Shown: piece by piece, positions 13,938 to 21,971 of the stretch | Numbering within the stretch: position 1 is the first letter of the stretch | Layout: each line of letters starts with the position of its first letter | Source: Acidobacteriota bacterium | GTDB taxonomy: Bacteria; Acidobacteriota; UBA6911; RPQK01; JAJDTT01 | Assembly: GCA_022827025.1 (NCBI GenBank) | Contig: JAJDTT010000015.1 | Span: 1 to 41,000 of the forward strand | Reading direction: 5' to 3' | Length of the DNA stretch: 41,000 bases | Made by a program: the position numbers and the translations under genes | The notes under the pieces: model-generated | The model's input: only the letters and a program-made list of their open reading frames with translations | Database searches by the model: none | Told to the model about the DNA's origin: nothing

Positions 13938-14735
13938 TCAGCGGACCGAGGGGAGCAGCCGGGTCACGTGGGGCCCGCGGGCGATGAACTCTTCGGCGTA
14001 CCGGCACCCGCTGAACAGTCCGTAGTGGCCCTCCACGCTCTCGAGCCGGCGGTTCAGATACTCGGGTGTGGAGTAGCCCTTGCCCTGGTATTTCTGCGTG
14101 GCGAAGGCCTTGAGCGCCTCCCGCTTCTGATCAACGACGCTTTCGATGTCAACGACGTGGGAGGCTGCGACGCCCACCGTGCCTCGGTTGATCCGCACGT
14201 CGCGCCGGTCCTGGGTGCCGTAGTAGTAGACGGTGGGCACGTCGTAAGGTTCCAGCCGCGAACCCTCCAGCCACCGCGCGGCGGTGACCAGCGCCCGGGC
14301 GGAGGCGTCGCCCACTTCCGGGTGGTCGTGGTGGTTCTGCTCGGTGCGGTGATGGGTGATGAGGATGTCGGGCCGGACCGTCCGGTAGAGCTCCGCCAGC
14401 CGCAGGATGACGCTGCGAGTGGCCACGAAAGGTTCGTCGTCCTCTCCCAGGAAGTGGGTCGCGGTGGCGTCGACCGCCCGCGCGGCGGCTTCGAACTCCT
14501 GCTTCTTCTCCTGGATGATCTCCTGGAGTAGCTGGGCTTCTCTCGCTTCGTCCAGGGCTTCCTGCTTGTCATCGTAGATGCTGGGAGCGTGGGAACGGGC
14601 CCCGTGGGTCACGGAGGCCACGTGGACCTGGTCCCCGCGTTGCCGGTGCAGGGCGATGGTGCCTGCGGCCAGGTCGAACGCGTCGGCCGGGTGGGCCGTG
14701 ATCACGAGCAGGGTCTTGGTGTTTCCGTCTGTCAT
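13938..14735 (-). CDS. PIG-L/LmbE-family deacetylase-like hydrolase
   Basis: The protein has 265 residues, a typical length. The first metal motif is ITAHPADAFDLAAG (His15, Asp18) rather than the common HPDDE. The second histidine cluster is NHHDHPEVG (His135, 136, 138). The deviating first motif resembles the GalB branch (4-oxalomesaconate hydratase, gallate degradation) more than sugar deacetylases, as far as I recall that family. Members are zinc enzymes of the cytosol that remove acetyl groups or hydrate keto acids. The start overlaps the stop of the upstream aminotransferase gene (ATGA), so the two are translationally coupled and probably act in one catabolic pathway. Confidence 0.85.
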   Translation of the reverse strand: MTDGNTKTLLVITAHPADAFDLAAGTIALHRQRGDQVHVASVTHGARSHAPSIYDDKQEALDEAREAQLLQEIIQEKKQEFEAAARAVDATATHFLGEDDEPFVATRSVILRLAELYRTVRPDILITHHRTEQNHHDHPEVGDASARALVTAARWLEGSRLEPYDVPTVYYYGTQDRRDVRINRGTVGVAASHVVDIESVVDQKREALKAFATQKYQGKGYSTPEYLNRRLESVEGHYGLFSGCRYAEEFIARGPHVTRLLPSVR

Positions 14736-16081
14736 TTGGGTTCTCCTGATTCGGTTCCAACGGACTGGAGCGCCACCGGGCGCGATTCCCCGTGAACCAG
14801 CCGCCTGAAGGCATCCTCGGCTGCGGACAGGGTGCGATCGATGTCCTCTTCGGTGTGGGCGCCGCCGATGTGGCTTCGTTTGAGGCTCATGGGCAGTTTG
14901 AAGATGCCCTCTTTCAACAGCAGTTGCCGGTACCGGACCTGTTGCCGGTCGTCGTTGTTCAGCAGGTCTTCGTAGGAATGCACCGGGCCTTCCAGAAAAT
15001 AGGTGAGGAAGACGGAACCGAAACCGGCCACGTGGGCCTTGATCCCGGACCGGGCCACGATTTCCCGAAGCCCTCGTCTCATTCGCTTTCCCAGCCGGAA
15101 GATGTGCCGGTGCACTCGCCCGTCCTCCAGTTCTGCGATGGTGGCCAGGGCGGCGGCACAGTTGATGGGGTGGCCGTTGTAGGTCCCGGCGAAGAAGACG
15201 TCTCCCCCTTCCCGGGTGGCGAACCGCTCCATCAGCTCCCTCCGCCCGCAGATGGCGGCGATGGGGTAGCCGTTGGCGATGCTCTTGCCCAGCGTCGTGA
15301 GGTCGGGGGTCACGCCGCTGACCCTCTGGTAGCCGCCGATGGTGTGCCGGAACCCGGTGATGACCTCGTCGAAGGTGAGGATGACCCCGTGTTGCCGCGT
15401 CAGTTCCCGCAGGCCTTCCAGGTAACCGGGGCGGGGCAGGACGCAGCCGATGTTGTGCGGAATCGGTTCCAGGATCAGGCCGGCGACCTGGCCCCGGTTC
15501 CGGTCCAGCGCCTGGGCCACGGCGTCGAGGTCGTTGAAGGGCAGCACGATGGTGTTCTCGACCGCCTCCCGGAGCATCCCCGCCGAGCCCGGATCATGGC
15601 TGCCGATCTTGTGCCGGGGAGTGATGACGTTCATGCAGAGGTAGTCGTGCCAGCCGTGGTAGCACCCCTGGAACTTGATGAATTTCCGGCGCCCCGTCGC
15701 CGCCCGGGAGAGGCGCACCGCGTGGTGGGTCGCCTCCGAGCCGGTGTTGCAGAGGAGGGCCATCTCCGCCGAAGGGACGTGCTGGACGATCTTCTCGGCG
15801 AGCCGGATCTCCCCCTCGGTGGTCCCCACGCCCAACAGGTCGATCTCGTCCAGCGTTTCCCGGACGCACCGATTCACGCGCTGGTGGCAGTGGCCCAGGA
15901 TGGCCGGTCCGAAGGCGGCGTGGTAATCGATGTATTCCCGGCCGTGGACATCGTAGACGCGGCTGCCGGCGGCCCGGCTCCAGACCGGCATGGGTTCGAC
16001 CCGGCGAATGGAGGTGTTGACCCCGCCGGGGGTGACTCGTCGGGCACGCTCCAGGATCGCGGCGGAAGTGGGGTGGTTCAT
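14732..16081 (-). CDS. class III PLP aminotransferase (glutamate-1-semialdehyde aminomutase-like)
   Basis: The product has 449 residues from the ATG at 16081. The family start (SAAILERARRVTPGGVNTS) follows directly, although the frame stays open far upstream through the repeat array. The PLP-binding features are CNTGSEATHHAVRLSR, the aspartate in LTFDEVITGFRH and the Schiff-base lysine (about residue 266) in TLGKSIANGYP. The N-terminus looks like HemL, but the GTYNGHPINCAAALATI segment is unlike true HemL, so it is more likely a general aminotransferase or aminomutase. It is the first gene of a coupled pair with the PIG-L gene and has a convincing promoter at 16140-16168. Confidence 0.9.
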   Translation of the reverse strand: MNHPTSAAILERARRVTPGGVNTSIRRVEPMPVWSRAAGSRVYDVHGREYIDYHAAFGPAILGHCHQRVNRCVRETLDEIDLLGVGTTEGEIRLAEKIVQHVPSAEMALLCNTGSEATHHAVRLSRAATGRRKFIKFQGCYHGWHDYLCMNVITPRHKIGSHDPGSAGMLREAVENTIVLPFNDLDAVAQALDRNRGQVAGLILEPIPHNIGCVLPRPGYLEGLRELTRQHGVILTFDEVITGFRHTIGGYQRVSGVTPDLTTLGKSIANGYPIAAICGRRELMERFATREGGDVFFAGTYNGHPINCAAALATIAELEDGRVHRHIFRLGKRMRRGLREIVARSGIKAHVAGFGSVFLTYFLEGPVHSYEDLLNNDDRQQVRYRQLLLKEGIFKLPMSLKRSHIGGAHTEEDIDRTLSAAEDAFRRLVHGESRPVALQSVGTESGEPK

Positions 16082-16139
16082 GGCGGTCTGTCCGCGCTCG
16101 CCGGGCTGACCGAGTCCGGCGCCGGACCAAGGCGGACTC

Positions 16140-16168
16140 AAAATAGCGAAGGCCCGAAAACGTGTCAA
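16140..16168 (-). promoter_or_regulatory. sigma70-like promoter of the aminotransferase/PIG-L operon
   Basis: On the minus strand TTGACA (16168-16163) and TATTTT (16145-16140) are 17 bases apart. The -35 matches the consensus exactly. The predicted leader is about 50 bases. The hairpin-repeat array starts 9 bases upstream of the -35 box. Confidence 0.65.
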
Positions 16169-16176
16169 ACTCGCGG

Positions 16177-16376
16177 ATGGAGCGGCGACATGGAGCGGCG
16201 ACATGGAGCGGCGACTTTCTAGTCGCCGACCGGGACCGGCGTCCGGAGCGGCGTCTTTCAGGCGCCGACTGGGACCGGCGTCCTTCCGGGCGCCGGGAAT
16301 GGCGACGTGGAGCGGTGACATGGAGCGGCGATTTTCTAGTCGCCGACTGGGACCGGCGTCCTTCCGGGCGCCGGGA
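16177..16376. repeat. array of short GC-rich hairpin modules (block 1, forward part)
   Basis: Three tandem copies of the 13-mer ATGGAGCGGCGAC (16177, 16190, 16203) lead into hairpin modules. Stem 16210-16216/16221-16227 is GGCGACT/AGTCGCC. Stem 16250-16256/16260-16266 is GGCGTCT/AGGCGCC. Stem 16275-16283/16288-16296 is CCGGCGTCC/GGGCGCCGG. The first and third kinds recur at about 16326-16376. Loops are 3-4 pyrimidines. Stem changes compensate between modules (A-T, T-G wobble, C-G swaps). It resembles bacterial REP/palindromic repeat families. It lies in the 579-base gap (16082-16660) between the aminotransferase gene and the TPR gene; that gap holds no other gene. Confidence 0.85.
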
Positions 16377-16440
16377 ATGGCGACGTGGCGACATTCCTGT
16401 CGGCGGCCAGGGCGGCCAGGGCGGCCAGGGGGGGCGGAGG
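16377..16440. repeat. hairpin GGCGACA/TGTCGGC plus 9-bp tandem repeat and G-run
   Basis: A further module (GGCGACA, loop TTCC, TGTCGGC with one mismatch) at about 16388-16405 is followed by three copies of GCGGCCAGG (16403-16429) and a run of seven G (16428-16434). The sequence CCAGGGGGGG, then CGG and a few bases later TACACTTC, also ends the second repeat block near 28692-28732. This may mark a shared boundary of the dispersed element. Confidence 0.7.
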
Positions 16441-16528
16441 CCCTACACTTCCGGGTCGCCGGACTCCAAGAGCGACATGGAAGAACGGGGAACAAGACTG
16501 TCCCTTCCAGTTCGCGTCGGGCCGCTCC

Positions 16529-16630
16529 GGCGCCCGGAAGGACGCCGGTCCCAGTCGGCGCGTAAAACACGCCGCTCCGGAGCGGCGCGTGAAACCCGGC
16601 GCTCCAGTCGGCGCGTGAAACACGGTGCTC
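16529..16630. repeat. hairpin modules in inverted orientation (block 1, reverse part)
   Basis: 16529-16561 is the reverse complement of the module found at about 16263-16294 (GGCGCCCGGAAGGACGCCGG, then TCCCAGTCGGCG). It is followed by GGCGCGT/ACACGCC and two related GGCGCGTGAAACCCGGCGC-like units just upstream of the TPR gene. Block 1 is therefore two oppositely oriented arrays around about 16441-16528, which contains no gene I can support. Confidence 0.75.
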
Positions 16631-16660
16631 CGCGTGCCTGATTTGGAGGCGGGACATAGT

Positions 16661-18094
16661 ATGGGGTTCGTGGGTTTTCAGGGCGGTTCGAGACTCGCGG
16701 CGGCGGCGCTCGTGCTGGTCATCGGCGCCGTCTATCTCAACTCCTTTCCGGCGGCCTTCCACTTCGACGATTACGCGCTGATCCTGGAGAGCCCGCTGGT
16801 GACCGGGAGCTTCGACTACGGGACATTCCTGGAACAGTATGGCGGCCGGCCGCTGACGCTCTGGACGTTCCATTTGAACTACCTGGTGGCCGGTCCCGAG
16901 CCATGGGCATTTCACCTGGTGAGCGTCCTTTTCCATCTTGGCGTCGTCCTGCTCCTGTTCCGCCTGGTTCTGGAGCGGTTCCGAAATCCAGGCCTGGCCC
17001 TGACGACGGCGCTGCTGTTCGGGCTTCATCCGTTGCAGACTCAGGCCGTGAACTACGTCTGGGCCCGCTCGGTGCTGCTCATGGGCGGTTTCGGCCTGGC
17101 GGCGCTCCTGCTGGCGGCGCGTCGGCCATGGGCCGCCGTCTTCTGCTTTCAGCTTGCCCTTTGGAGCCGAGCCGAAGCCGTTGTCCTGCTGCCTTTTCTT
17201 TGGGTTCTGAATCGGGAACGATGGCGCTGGTGGGCCGGATTGACCCTGGCCAACGGGTTGGCGCTGGCGTGGTCGCTGGTCAAGTACTCGCCGGCGGGAA
17301 TGGCGTGGAACCATCCCGATCCGGCCGGTTACTGGCTGTTGCAGCCGGTGATGTTCTGGAAGGGTCTGGGGCTGTTTCTTTGGCCGGCCGACCTGAACCT
17401 GGACCATCAGGTCCCGGAGCCGAACCTGCTGCCGACGGTGATGGCCGCGGCCGCGATACTCGCTGTGGCGATCACGGTGATCGGCTCCCGTTGGCGCCGC
17501 TCCGCATTGGGGACAGGACTGCTCTGGGTCCTGGCTTTCAGTCTGCCGACGTGGGTCCTGCCCAACCTGGATCCCTTCAGTGAGACGCGGCTCTACCTGC
17601 CGTCGGCCGGATTGGCCCTGGTGGCGGCTTGGTTGCTGTTTCACCGCCGGATGAATGGAAGTTGGCCGAACCGTGTGCAGTGGGTGGGAATCGGGATCCT
17701 GGCGGCCGTTCTGATTCCGCCGACGCTGGCGCGCAACCGGGTCTGGAACGACGACCTGCTGCTCTGGCGCGACGCGGTGGCCAAGAGCCCGGGAAAAGCC
17801 CGTCCGCACTACAACCTGGGAGTCGCACTGCTCCGGGACGGCCAGGTCGAAAAGGCGGGCGAATCGTTCCGGGCCGCGGTGTCCCTCGACCCGGATGACG
17901 ATTACAACTGGGCAGCCCTGGGGTACCTGTCGGAGTTGGCGGGGGACCTTGCCGGCGCCCGTGCGCACTACGGCCGCGCCGTGGGCATGAACCCGGACAA
18001 CCGGTACGCCCAAGAAGGTCTGAAGCGCGTCGGACAGAGGGGTCCGAATATGCTGCCGGCCCCCGAATCAGGTTCGGATCAGCCTCCGAAGTAG
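16661..18094 (+). CDS. polytopic membrane protein with C-terminal TPR repeats (TMTC/DUF1736-like)
   Basis: The product has 477 residues from the ATG at 16661; GGAGG lies 11 bases upstream. An earlier ATG at 16625 is in the repeat array and is rejected. The N-terminal two thirds have about eight to nine membrane helices, starting with LAAAALVLVIGAVYLNSFPA and then FHFDDYALIL, a pattern of glycosyltransferase-C-fold proteins of the TMTC type. Residues ~385-460 carry two TPR motifs (HYNLGVALLRDGQVEKAG and NWAALGYLSELAGDLAGA). Relatives are possible O-mannosyl or polyprenyl-dependent glycosyltransferases, but the activity is unproven. It is convergent with the redoxin gene, whose end it overlaps by 16 bases. 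Confidence 0.75.
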   Translation: MGFVGFQGGSRLAAAALVLVIGAVYLNSFPAAFHFDDYALILESPLVTGSFDYGTFLEQYGGRPLTLWTFHLNYLVAGPEPWAFHLVSVLFHLGVVLLLFRLVLERFRNPGLALTTALLFGLHPLQTQAVNYVWARSVLLMGGFGLAALLLAARRPWAAVFCFQLALWSRAEAVVLLPFLWVLNRERWRWWAGLTLANGLALAWSLVKYSPAGMAWNHPDPAGYWLLQPVMFWKGLGLFLWPADLNLDHQVPEPNLLPTVMAAAAILAVAITVIGSRWRRSALGTGLLWVLAFSLPTWVLPNLDPFSETRLYLPSAGLALVAAWLLFHRRMNGSWPNRVQWVGIGILAAVLIPPTLARNRVWNDDLLLWRDAVAKSPGKARPHYNLGVALLRDGQVEKAGESFRAAVSLDPDDDYNWAALGYLSELAGDLAGARAHYGRAVGMNPDNRYAQEGLKRVGQRGPNMLPAPESGSDQPPK

Positions 18095-18663
18095 GCCGGC
18101 TCGTTGCCCGGCTTCCACTTGATGTTGCAACCCAGGCTGGGCTGCTGTTCCGGATCGGGAGTGTCCCCGGCCAGGACGGCGTCGAGGGCTCCTCTCAGGT
18201 CTTCACCGGTCACCGGAGTGCCGGTTCCGGGCCGGCTGTCGTCCAACTGGCCCCGATAGGCCAGGCGCCGGTCCTGGTCGAAGACAAAGAAGTCCGGCGT
18301 GCAGGCCGCCGTGTAGGCCTTGGCGATCTCCTGGGACTCGTCGAAGCAATACGGGAACTGGAACCCGTGTTCCCGGGCCATGCTCTTCAGCTCGCCGGGG
18401 GCGTCTCCCGGGTAGGCTTCCACGTCGTTGGCGCCGATGGCCACCACGCCCACGTCCCGGCCCTGGTACTCGTTCCCCAACCGCGCCAGTTCCTCCTGGA
18501 CGTGGACCACGTAGGGACAGTGCTTGCAGATGAACATGACCAACAGGGCCTTGTTCTCCGAAAAACTGTCCAGCGAAACGGTCTCGCCGGTGGTCACGTC
18601 CGGCAACTGGAAGTCCGGGGCCTCGATGCCGAGACCCAACATGGTCGATGCAGTCAAAACCAT
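18079..18663 (-). CDS. thioredoxin-fold redoxin (AhpC/TSA-like)
   Basis: The product has 194 residues. The ATG at 18663 is chosen because AGGAG lies seven bases upstream and the domain begins right after it (GIEAPDFQLPDVTTGETVSL). The redox motif is FICKHCPYVVHVQEEL (CxxC near residue 45), in the position of the resolving pair in thioredoxin-like peroxiredoxins. No signal peptide is convincing (MVLTASTMLGLG is too short). Family members reduce peroxides or act as thiol-disulfide oxidoreductases. It is the last gene of the long minus-strand operon and follows the ornithine-cyclodeaminase-like gene by 28 bases. Physiological partner unknown. Confidence 0.88.
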   Translation of the reverse strand: MVLTASTMLGLGIEAPDFQLPDVTTGETVSLDSFSENKALLVMFICKHCPYVVHVQEELARLGNEYQGRDVGVVAIGANDVEAYPGDAPGELKSMAREHGFQFPYCFDESQEIAKAYTAACTPDFFVFDQDRRLAYRGQLDDSRPGTGTPVTGEDLRGALDAVLAGDTPDPEQQPSLGCNIKWKPGNEPAYFGG

Positions 18664-18691
18664 TGCTACGCTCCTTTCTTGCCTCACCGGA

Positions 18692-19669
18692 TCAGAGTGG
18701 AAGGACGGTTCCCACCCCCTGGTCCAATGCACTCGTGTAGATCAATTGGGCCGTGGCCACGTCTTCCGCGCCCAGGCCCAGGTTGACGGATATGATCCGT
18801 TGCTTCTCCTTGTGGCGTCCACCCCGTCCCCGAACCACGTCGCCCAGGTCGGACAACCCGTCGGGGAGGCCCTTGAAGTACCCCACGCTGCGATAATAGT
18901 CGAGCTGCGCCACGTCGTCCGTCACCAGCAGATCGGCGGCGTGAAAGGCCGCGGGCGTCACGTAGGCGTCGAAGTCCAGGACGCAGACGAAGACGCCGTC
19001 CGCGAGCCAGTCCGGTTCGATCACGGGTGCGGGCGGACTCGGCATGGGGCCTGCGGTGACGACAACGTCCGCAGTTTGGACCGCCTGCCGGGGGGAGGCG
19101 CAGACCGTGCAGGAGAGTTCGTGACGCTTGACACACTCCCGCGCGAAGGCGTGCGCCGCTTCCAGCCGGACGTCGTAGACACGGATGTCCCGGAGTTCGG
19201 GGAGGACCACCGTCAGCGCCTCCAGGTTGGACCGGCCCTGGACGCCGCACCCGAGAATGGCGGCCGTCAGGGAGTCCCGGCGGGCCAGGTGCCGAGCCGC
19301 CACCGCCGTGGCCGCACCGGTGCGGACGGCCGTGATCCAGGTGGCGTCCATCACCGCCAGGGGGACTCCGGACTCCGGGTCGTTCAGGATCATGAGGCCC
19401 GTAATGTAGGGAAGGCTCCGGGCCGAGTTGCCCGGATAGCCGCCGACCCACTTCAATCCGGCGGCGCCCGTGGTTCGGATATACGCCGGCATGGCGTGGA
19501 TGAACGCACCGGGCCGGGTATGGATGCCCGGCTTCGGCGGCATCTCCACGTTCCCCGATCCCTTCTGGACCAGGGAGTCCTCCACCGCCTCGACGATGCG
19601 GGCCACCGGCAGGCCGATCCGCTCGATGTCAGCGCGCGACAGGTACAGGAGTTCTCGGGCCGGCTCCAC
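18692..19669 (-). CDS. ornithine cyclodeaminase / mu-crystallin family protein
   Basis: The product has 325 residues, a normal length. It starts at a GTG (19669) with GAGGAG about 12 bases upstream. It shows the substrate-site lysine in AAGLKWVGGYPGN, a TAVRTGAATAVAARHLAR block and the Rossmann motif AAILGCGVQGRSN near residue 137. Family members are NAD(P)-dependent: ornithine to proline, alanine dehydrogenase or reduction of cyclic imino acids. The exact reaction is not decidable. It stands next to a D-threonine-aldolase-like gene (56 bases upstream), a pairing that points to amino-acid or hydroxy-amino-acid catabolism. Confidence 0.92.
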   Translation of the reverse strand: MEPARELLYLSRADIERIGLPVARIVEAVEDSLVQKGSGNVEMPPKPGIHTRPGAFIHAMPAYIRTTGAAGLKWVGGYPGNSARSLPYITGLMILNDPESGVPLAVMDATWITAVRTGAATAVAARHLARRDSLTAAILGCGVQGRSNLEALTVVLPELRDIRVYDVRLEAAHAFARECVKRHELSCTVCASPRQAVQTADVVVTAGPMPSPPAPVIEPDWLADGVFVCVLDFDAYVTPAAFHAADLLVTDDVAQLDYYRSVGYFKGLPDGLSDLGDVVRGRGGRHKEKQRIISVNLGLGAEDVATAQLIYTSALDQGVGTVLPL

Positions 19670-19725
19670 GATGCTCGAATCTCCTCACCATCGCTGGGTC
19701 AGGCGGTGTCCAGGTCCGGTTCGGC

Positions 19726-20820
19726 TCACTGCACGGCGCCCCGGGCGCTCACCTGCCATTCGGTCACCACATCGTCGTCCCGGATCCCGTAGATGCGGTC
19801 GTGCATGTTCACGCAGGCGCAGACGTGGTTGGGGATGACCCGGACCCGGTCCCCGACGCGGTATTGCCGGGAGGCATTGGCCAGAACCAGGTGGCCGTGC
19901 TCCTCGGAGAGATATTCCACCACCGTGCCCGGATCTCCTATCACATGGCCGAATCCCACGCCGTCGCCGGAGAGGAACTTGTCGCTGGAGAAGGTCTTGC
20001 TGCCTCCGTCGATGGCGGCCTTGCCGGGAACGCTGGTGCTCACCACGGTGGCCAGGACGGAAACGGCGCAGTCTTTCAGGTCGGCGGCCTGGCAACCGAT
20101 GGTATTCCGGTCGTTGAAGATGTAGGTGCCCGCACGGACTTCGGTGATGTTCTTGAACTGGTGCGACATGTATGCCGTCGGGGTCGAACTGGCGCTGATG
20201 ACCGGATAGGGGATCCCGGCGTCGTTCAGCAGGTCCAGCAGAGTCGAAAGCTGCCGGTTTTCCACTGCCAGAAGCTGTTTGCGCCGCTCCGGGTCCTTCA
20301 GGAAGTGCCCCGGGTAAATCAACAGCCCCTGGTAATCCAGTGCCGGAAGCTCCGCGATCCGCTCCACGACGGGTATGGCCTCTTTGCCGATGGCGAAGCC
20401 GCAGCGGCGCATTCCGGTGTCGAACTCCACCAGGATGGGAATCCGGACTCCACCCTCCCGGGCGTGCCTCGAGATGCCCTGGGCCACCTCCAGCGAATCC
20501 AACGCCACCGAGATGCGGGTCCGGCGGGCCAGGGCGGCCAGCCGCTTCCACTTGATCTCTCCGTACACCGGATAGGCCAGCAGGATGTCCTCGATGCCGC
20601 CGTCGGCCATGACCTCGGCCTCGCCCAACTTGGCCACGGTGACCCCCACGGCGCCTTTCCTGATCTGGAGCTGCGCCAATTCGGGATTCTTGTGGGTCTT
20701 GACGTGGGGCCTGAGATTCAGGCCGTGATCCCGGCAGTAGGAGGCCAACCGGTCCAGGTTCGCGGTCATGATATCCACGTCGACCAGGACCGAGGGTGTG
20801 TCCAGCCCGTCCAGCTTCAT
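19726..20820 (-). CDS. D-threonine aldolase / D-serine dehydratase-like PLP enzyme
   Basis: The product has 364 residues. The alanine-racemase-type N-terminal barrel begins LDTPSVLVDVDIMTANLDRL and carries the PLP-lysine motif RPHVKTHK (37-44). The GFGHVIGDPG segment and the C-terminal metal motif PNHVCACVNMHD (about 330-341, His-x-Cys) match the D-serine-dehydratase-like beta domain of D-threonine aldolases. Such enzymes cleave D-beta-hydroxy amino acids to glycine and an aldehyde or dehydrate D-serine, with PLP and a divalent metal. It lies between nadA and the ornithine-cyclodeaminase-like gene, all on one strand with gaps of 55-60 bases. True substrate unknown. Confidence 0.92.
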   Translation of the reverse strand: MKLDGLDTPSVLVDVDIMTANLDRLASYCRDHGLNLRPHVKTHKNPELAQLQIRKGAVGVTVAKLGEAEVMADGGIEDILLAYPVYGEIKWKRLAALARRTRISVALDSLEVAQGISRHAREGGVRIPILVEFDTGMRRCGFAIGKEAIPVVERIAELPALDYQGLLIYPGHFLKDPERRKQLLAVENRQLSTLLDLLNDAGIPYPVISASSTPTAYMSHQFKNITEVRAGTYIFNDRNTIGCQAADLKDCAVSVLATVVSTSVPGKAAIDGGSKTFSSDKFLSGDGVGFGHVIGDPGTVVEYLSEEHGHLVLANASRQYRVGDRVRVIPNHVCACVNMHDRIYGIRDDDVVTEWQVSARGAVQ

Positions 20821-20878
20821 GGTCTATTCTCTGCAGCAGCCCAGTGGTGTTCCGGCCAATCCCGACCCGGATTCCGAA

Positions 20879-21946
20879 TCAGCCGATACTCAGCATCCGT
20901 TGGATGGCTCCCAGGGAGGCCCGGCGGATCGGCTCCGGGACCTCCACTTCGTAGACCTCATGCTCCAGGCTGTGAAGGATCTTCTCGAGACTGATTCTGC
21001 GCATGTGGCGGCAGAATACGTTGCAGGTTCTCACGAACTCCACCTGAGGGAATTCGGTGGCCAGATTCGCCGCCATCTCGCACTCGGTGGCCATGTAGAC
21101 GCGGCGCAGTTCGGCGTGATTCTTCACGTAACCGGCCATCTGGGAGGTGCTGCCGTAGAAATCGGCCTCTTCCAGGACCTCGGGCAGGCACTCCCAGTGC
21201 ACCAGGACCGCGGCGTCGTGCCCTCCCCGGGGGATGTCGTACTGTTTCCGAATGTCCCGGATGTGGCTGGCGGTGAACTTCTCGTGGACCTCGCATCGGC
21301 CGAAGTTGCTGTCGTACTTGCCCGGGTAGATCAGATCCAGATCGGACCCCCTCCGGACCAGCTCCTGTTGCAGGTTCTCGCCCATCAGGGAATCGGGCAG
21401 GAAGACCACCTGTTCCGTGCCGAACTCCCGGGCCGCATGCTCGATGACCTTGAGCCCGTTGGCGGAGGTGCAGCAGTAGTCCGATTCGGCCTTGATCTCG
21501 GCGTAGCTGTTGATGTAGGTGACCACCGGGGCTTGAGGATAGCGCTTCCGATAGAACCTCACGTCCTCGGCCGAGAAGGGGTCCGCCAGACTGCAGCCCG
21601 CATTCAGGTCTGCGATCAGCACCTTCTTTTCCGGATTCAGGATCTTGGCCGTCTCCGCCATGAAGAGGACGCCGTCGAAGAGGATGATGGGCTTGTCCGA
21701 CTTGGCGGCGTAACGGCTCAGCGCCAACGAGTCGCCTCTCTCGCCTTCGCCGGACAGATGGAAGACCAGCGGCTCCATGTAGTTGTGGCCCAGGATCAGG
21801 ACGTTCTTGAGGTCCCGCAGATAGAGAATCCGCTCGATGATGTCCTTCTTGCTCAGGAAATCCAGATGCTGATCGGGATGCGGCCGCAGCGACCTGCCGA
21901 TCGACTCCAGCCGGTCCTTGTAGGTCTCGACGTTTGTTTGTTGCAT
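20879..21946 (-). CDS. nadA: quinolinate synthase A
   Basis: The product has 355 residues. It condenses iminoaspartate with dihydroxyacetone phosphate to quinolinate, the second step of de novo NAD synthesis. It shows the HNYMEP motif near residue 54 and the three 4Fe-4S ligands: Cys118 in LNAGCSLAD, Cys218 in GRCEVHEKF and Cys308 (or 312) in RTCNVFC. The N-terminal extension of about 40 residues before the first domain is longer than in E. coli. It follows the FmdB-type gene by 25 bases in the citrate synthase operon. No nadB or nadC is visible in the window; nadD is present at 26193. Confidence 0.97.
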   Translation of the reverse strand: MQQTNVETYKDRLESIGRSLRPHPDQHLDFLSKKDIIERILYLRDLKNVLILGHNYMEPLVFHLSGEGERGDSLALSRYAAKSDKPIILFDGVLFMAETAKILNPEKKVLIADLNAGCSLADPFSAEDVRFYRKRYPQAPVVTYINSYAEIKAESDYCCTSANGLKVIEHAAREFGTEQVVFLPDSLMGENLQQELVRRGSDLDLIYPGKYDSNFGRCEVHEKFTASHIRDIRKQYDIPRGGHDAAVLVHWECLPEVLEEADFYGSTSQMAGYVKNHAELRRVYMATECEMAANLATEFPQVEFVRTCNVFCRHMRRISLEKILHSLEHEVYEVEVPEPIRRASLGAIQRMLSIG

Positions 21947-21971
21947 CTCTTGGCGCCGTCCGGACGATCAG

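Noticed and set aside
14732-16081. Calling the aminotransferase hemL
   Set aside because: N-terminal similarity only; the C-terminal active-site region and operon context do not match tetrapyrrole synthesis.
16441-16528. GACTGTCCC at 16496 as an inverted copy of the GGGACAGTC motif at 40064
   Set aside because: Only nine bases are shared, which is close to chance expectation in 41 kb.
16177-16630. CRISPR array
   Set aside because: Repeats are palindromic modules of varying order with no unique spacers of constant length, and no cas genes are near.
16162-16641. Arg-rich reading frames inside the hairpin array (both strands)
   Set aside because: All frames are open because the modules lack stops; there is no ribosome site and no non-repeat sequence. 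Treated as repeat, except where the ComF frame truly continues into block 2.
14732-18013. One very long minus-strand frame joining the aminotransferase to sequence antisense to the TPR gene
   Set aside because: The aminotransferase family start and a matching promoter are at 16081-16168; upstream residues come from the hairpin array and antisense of a membrane protein gene.
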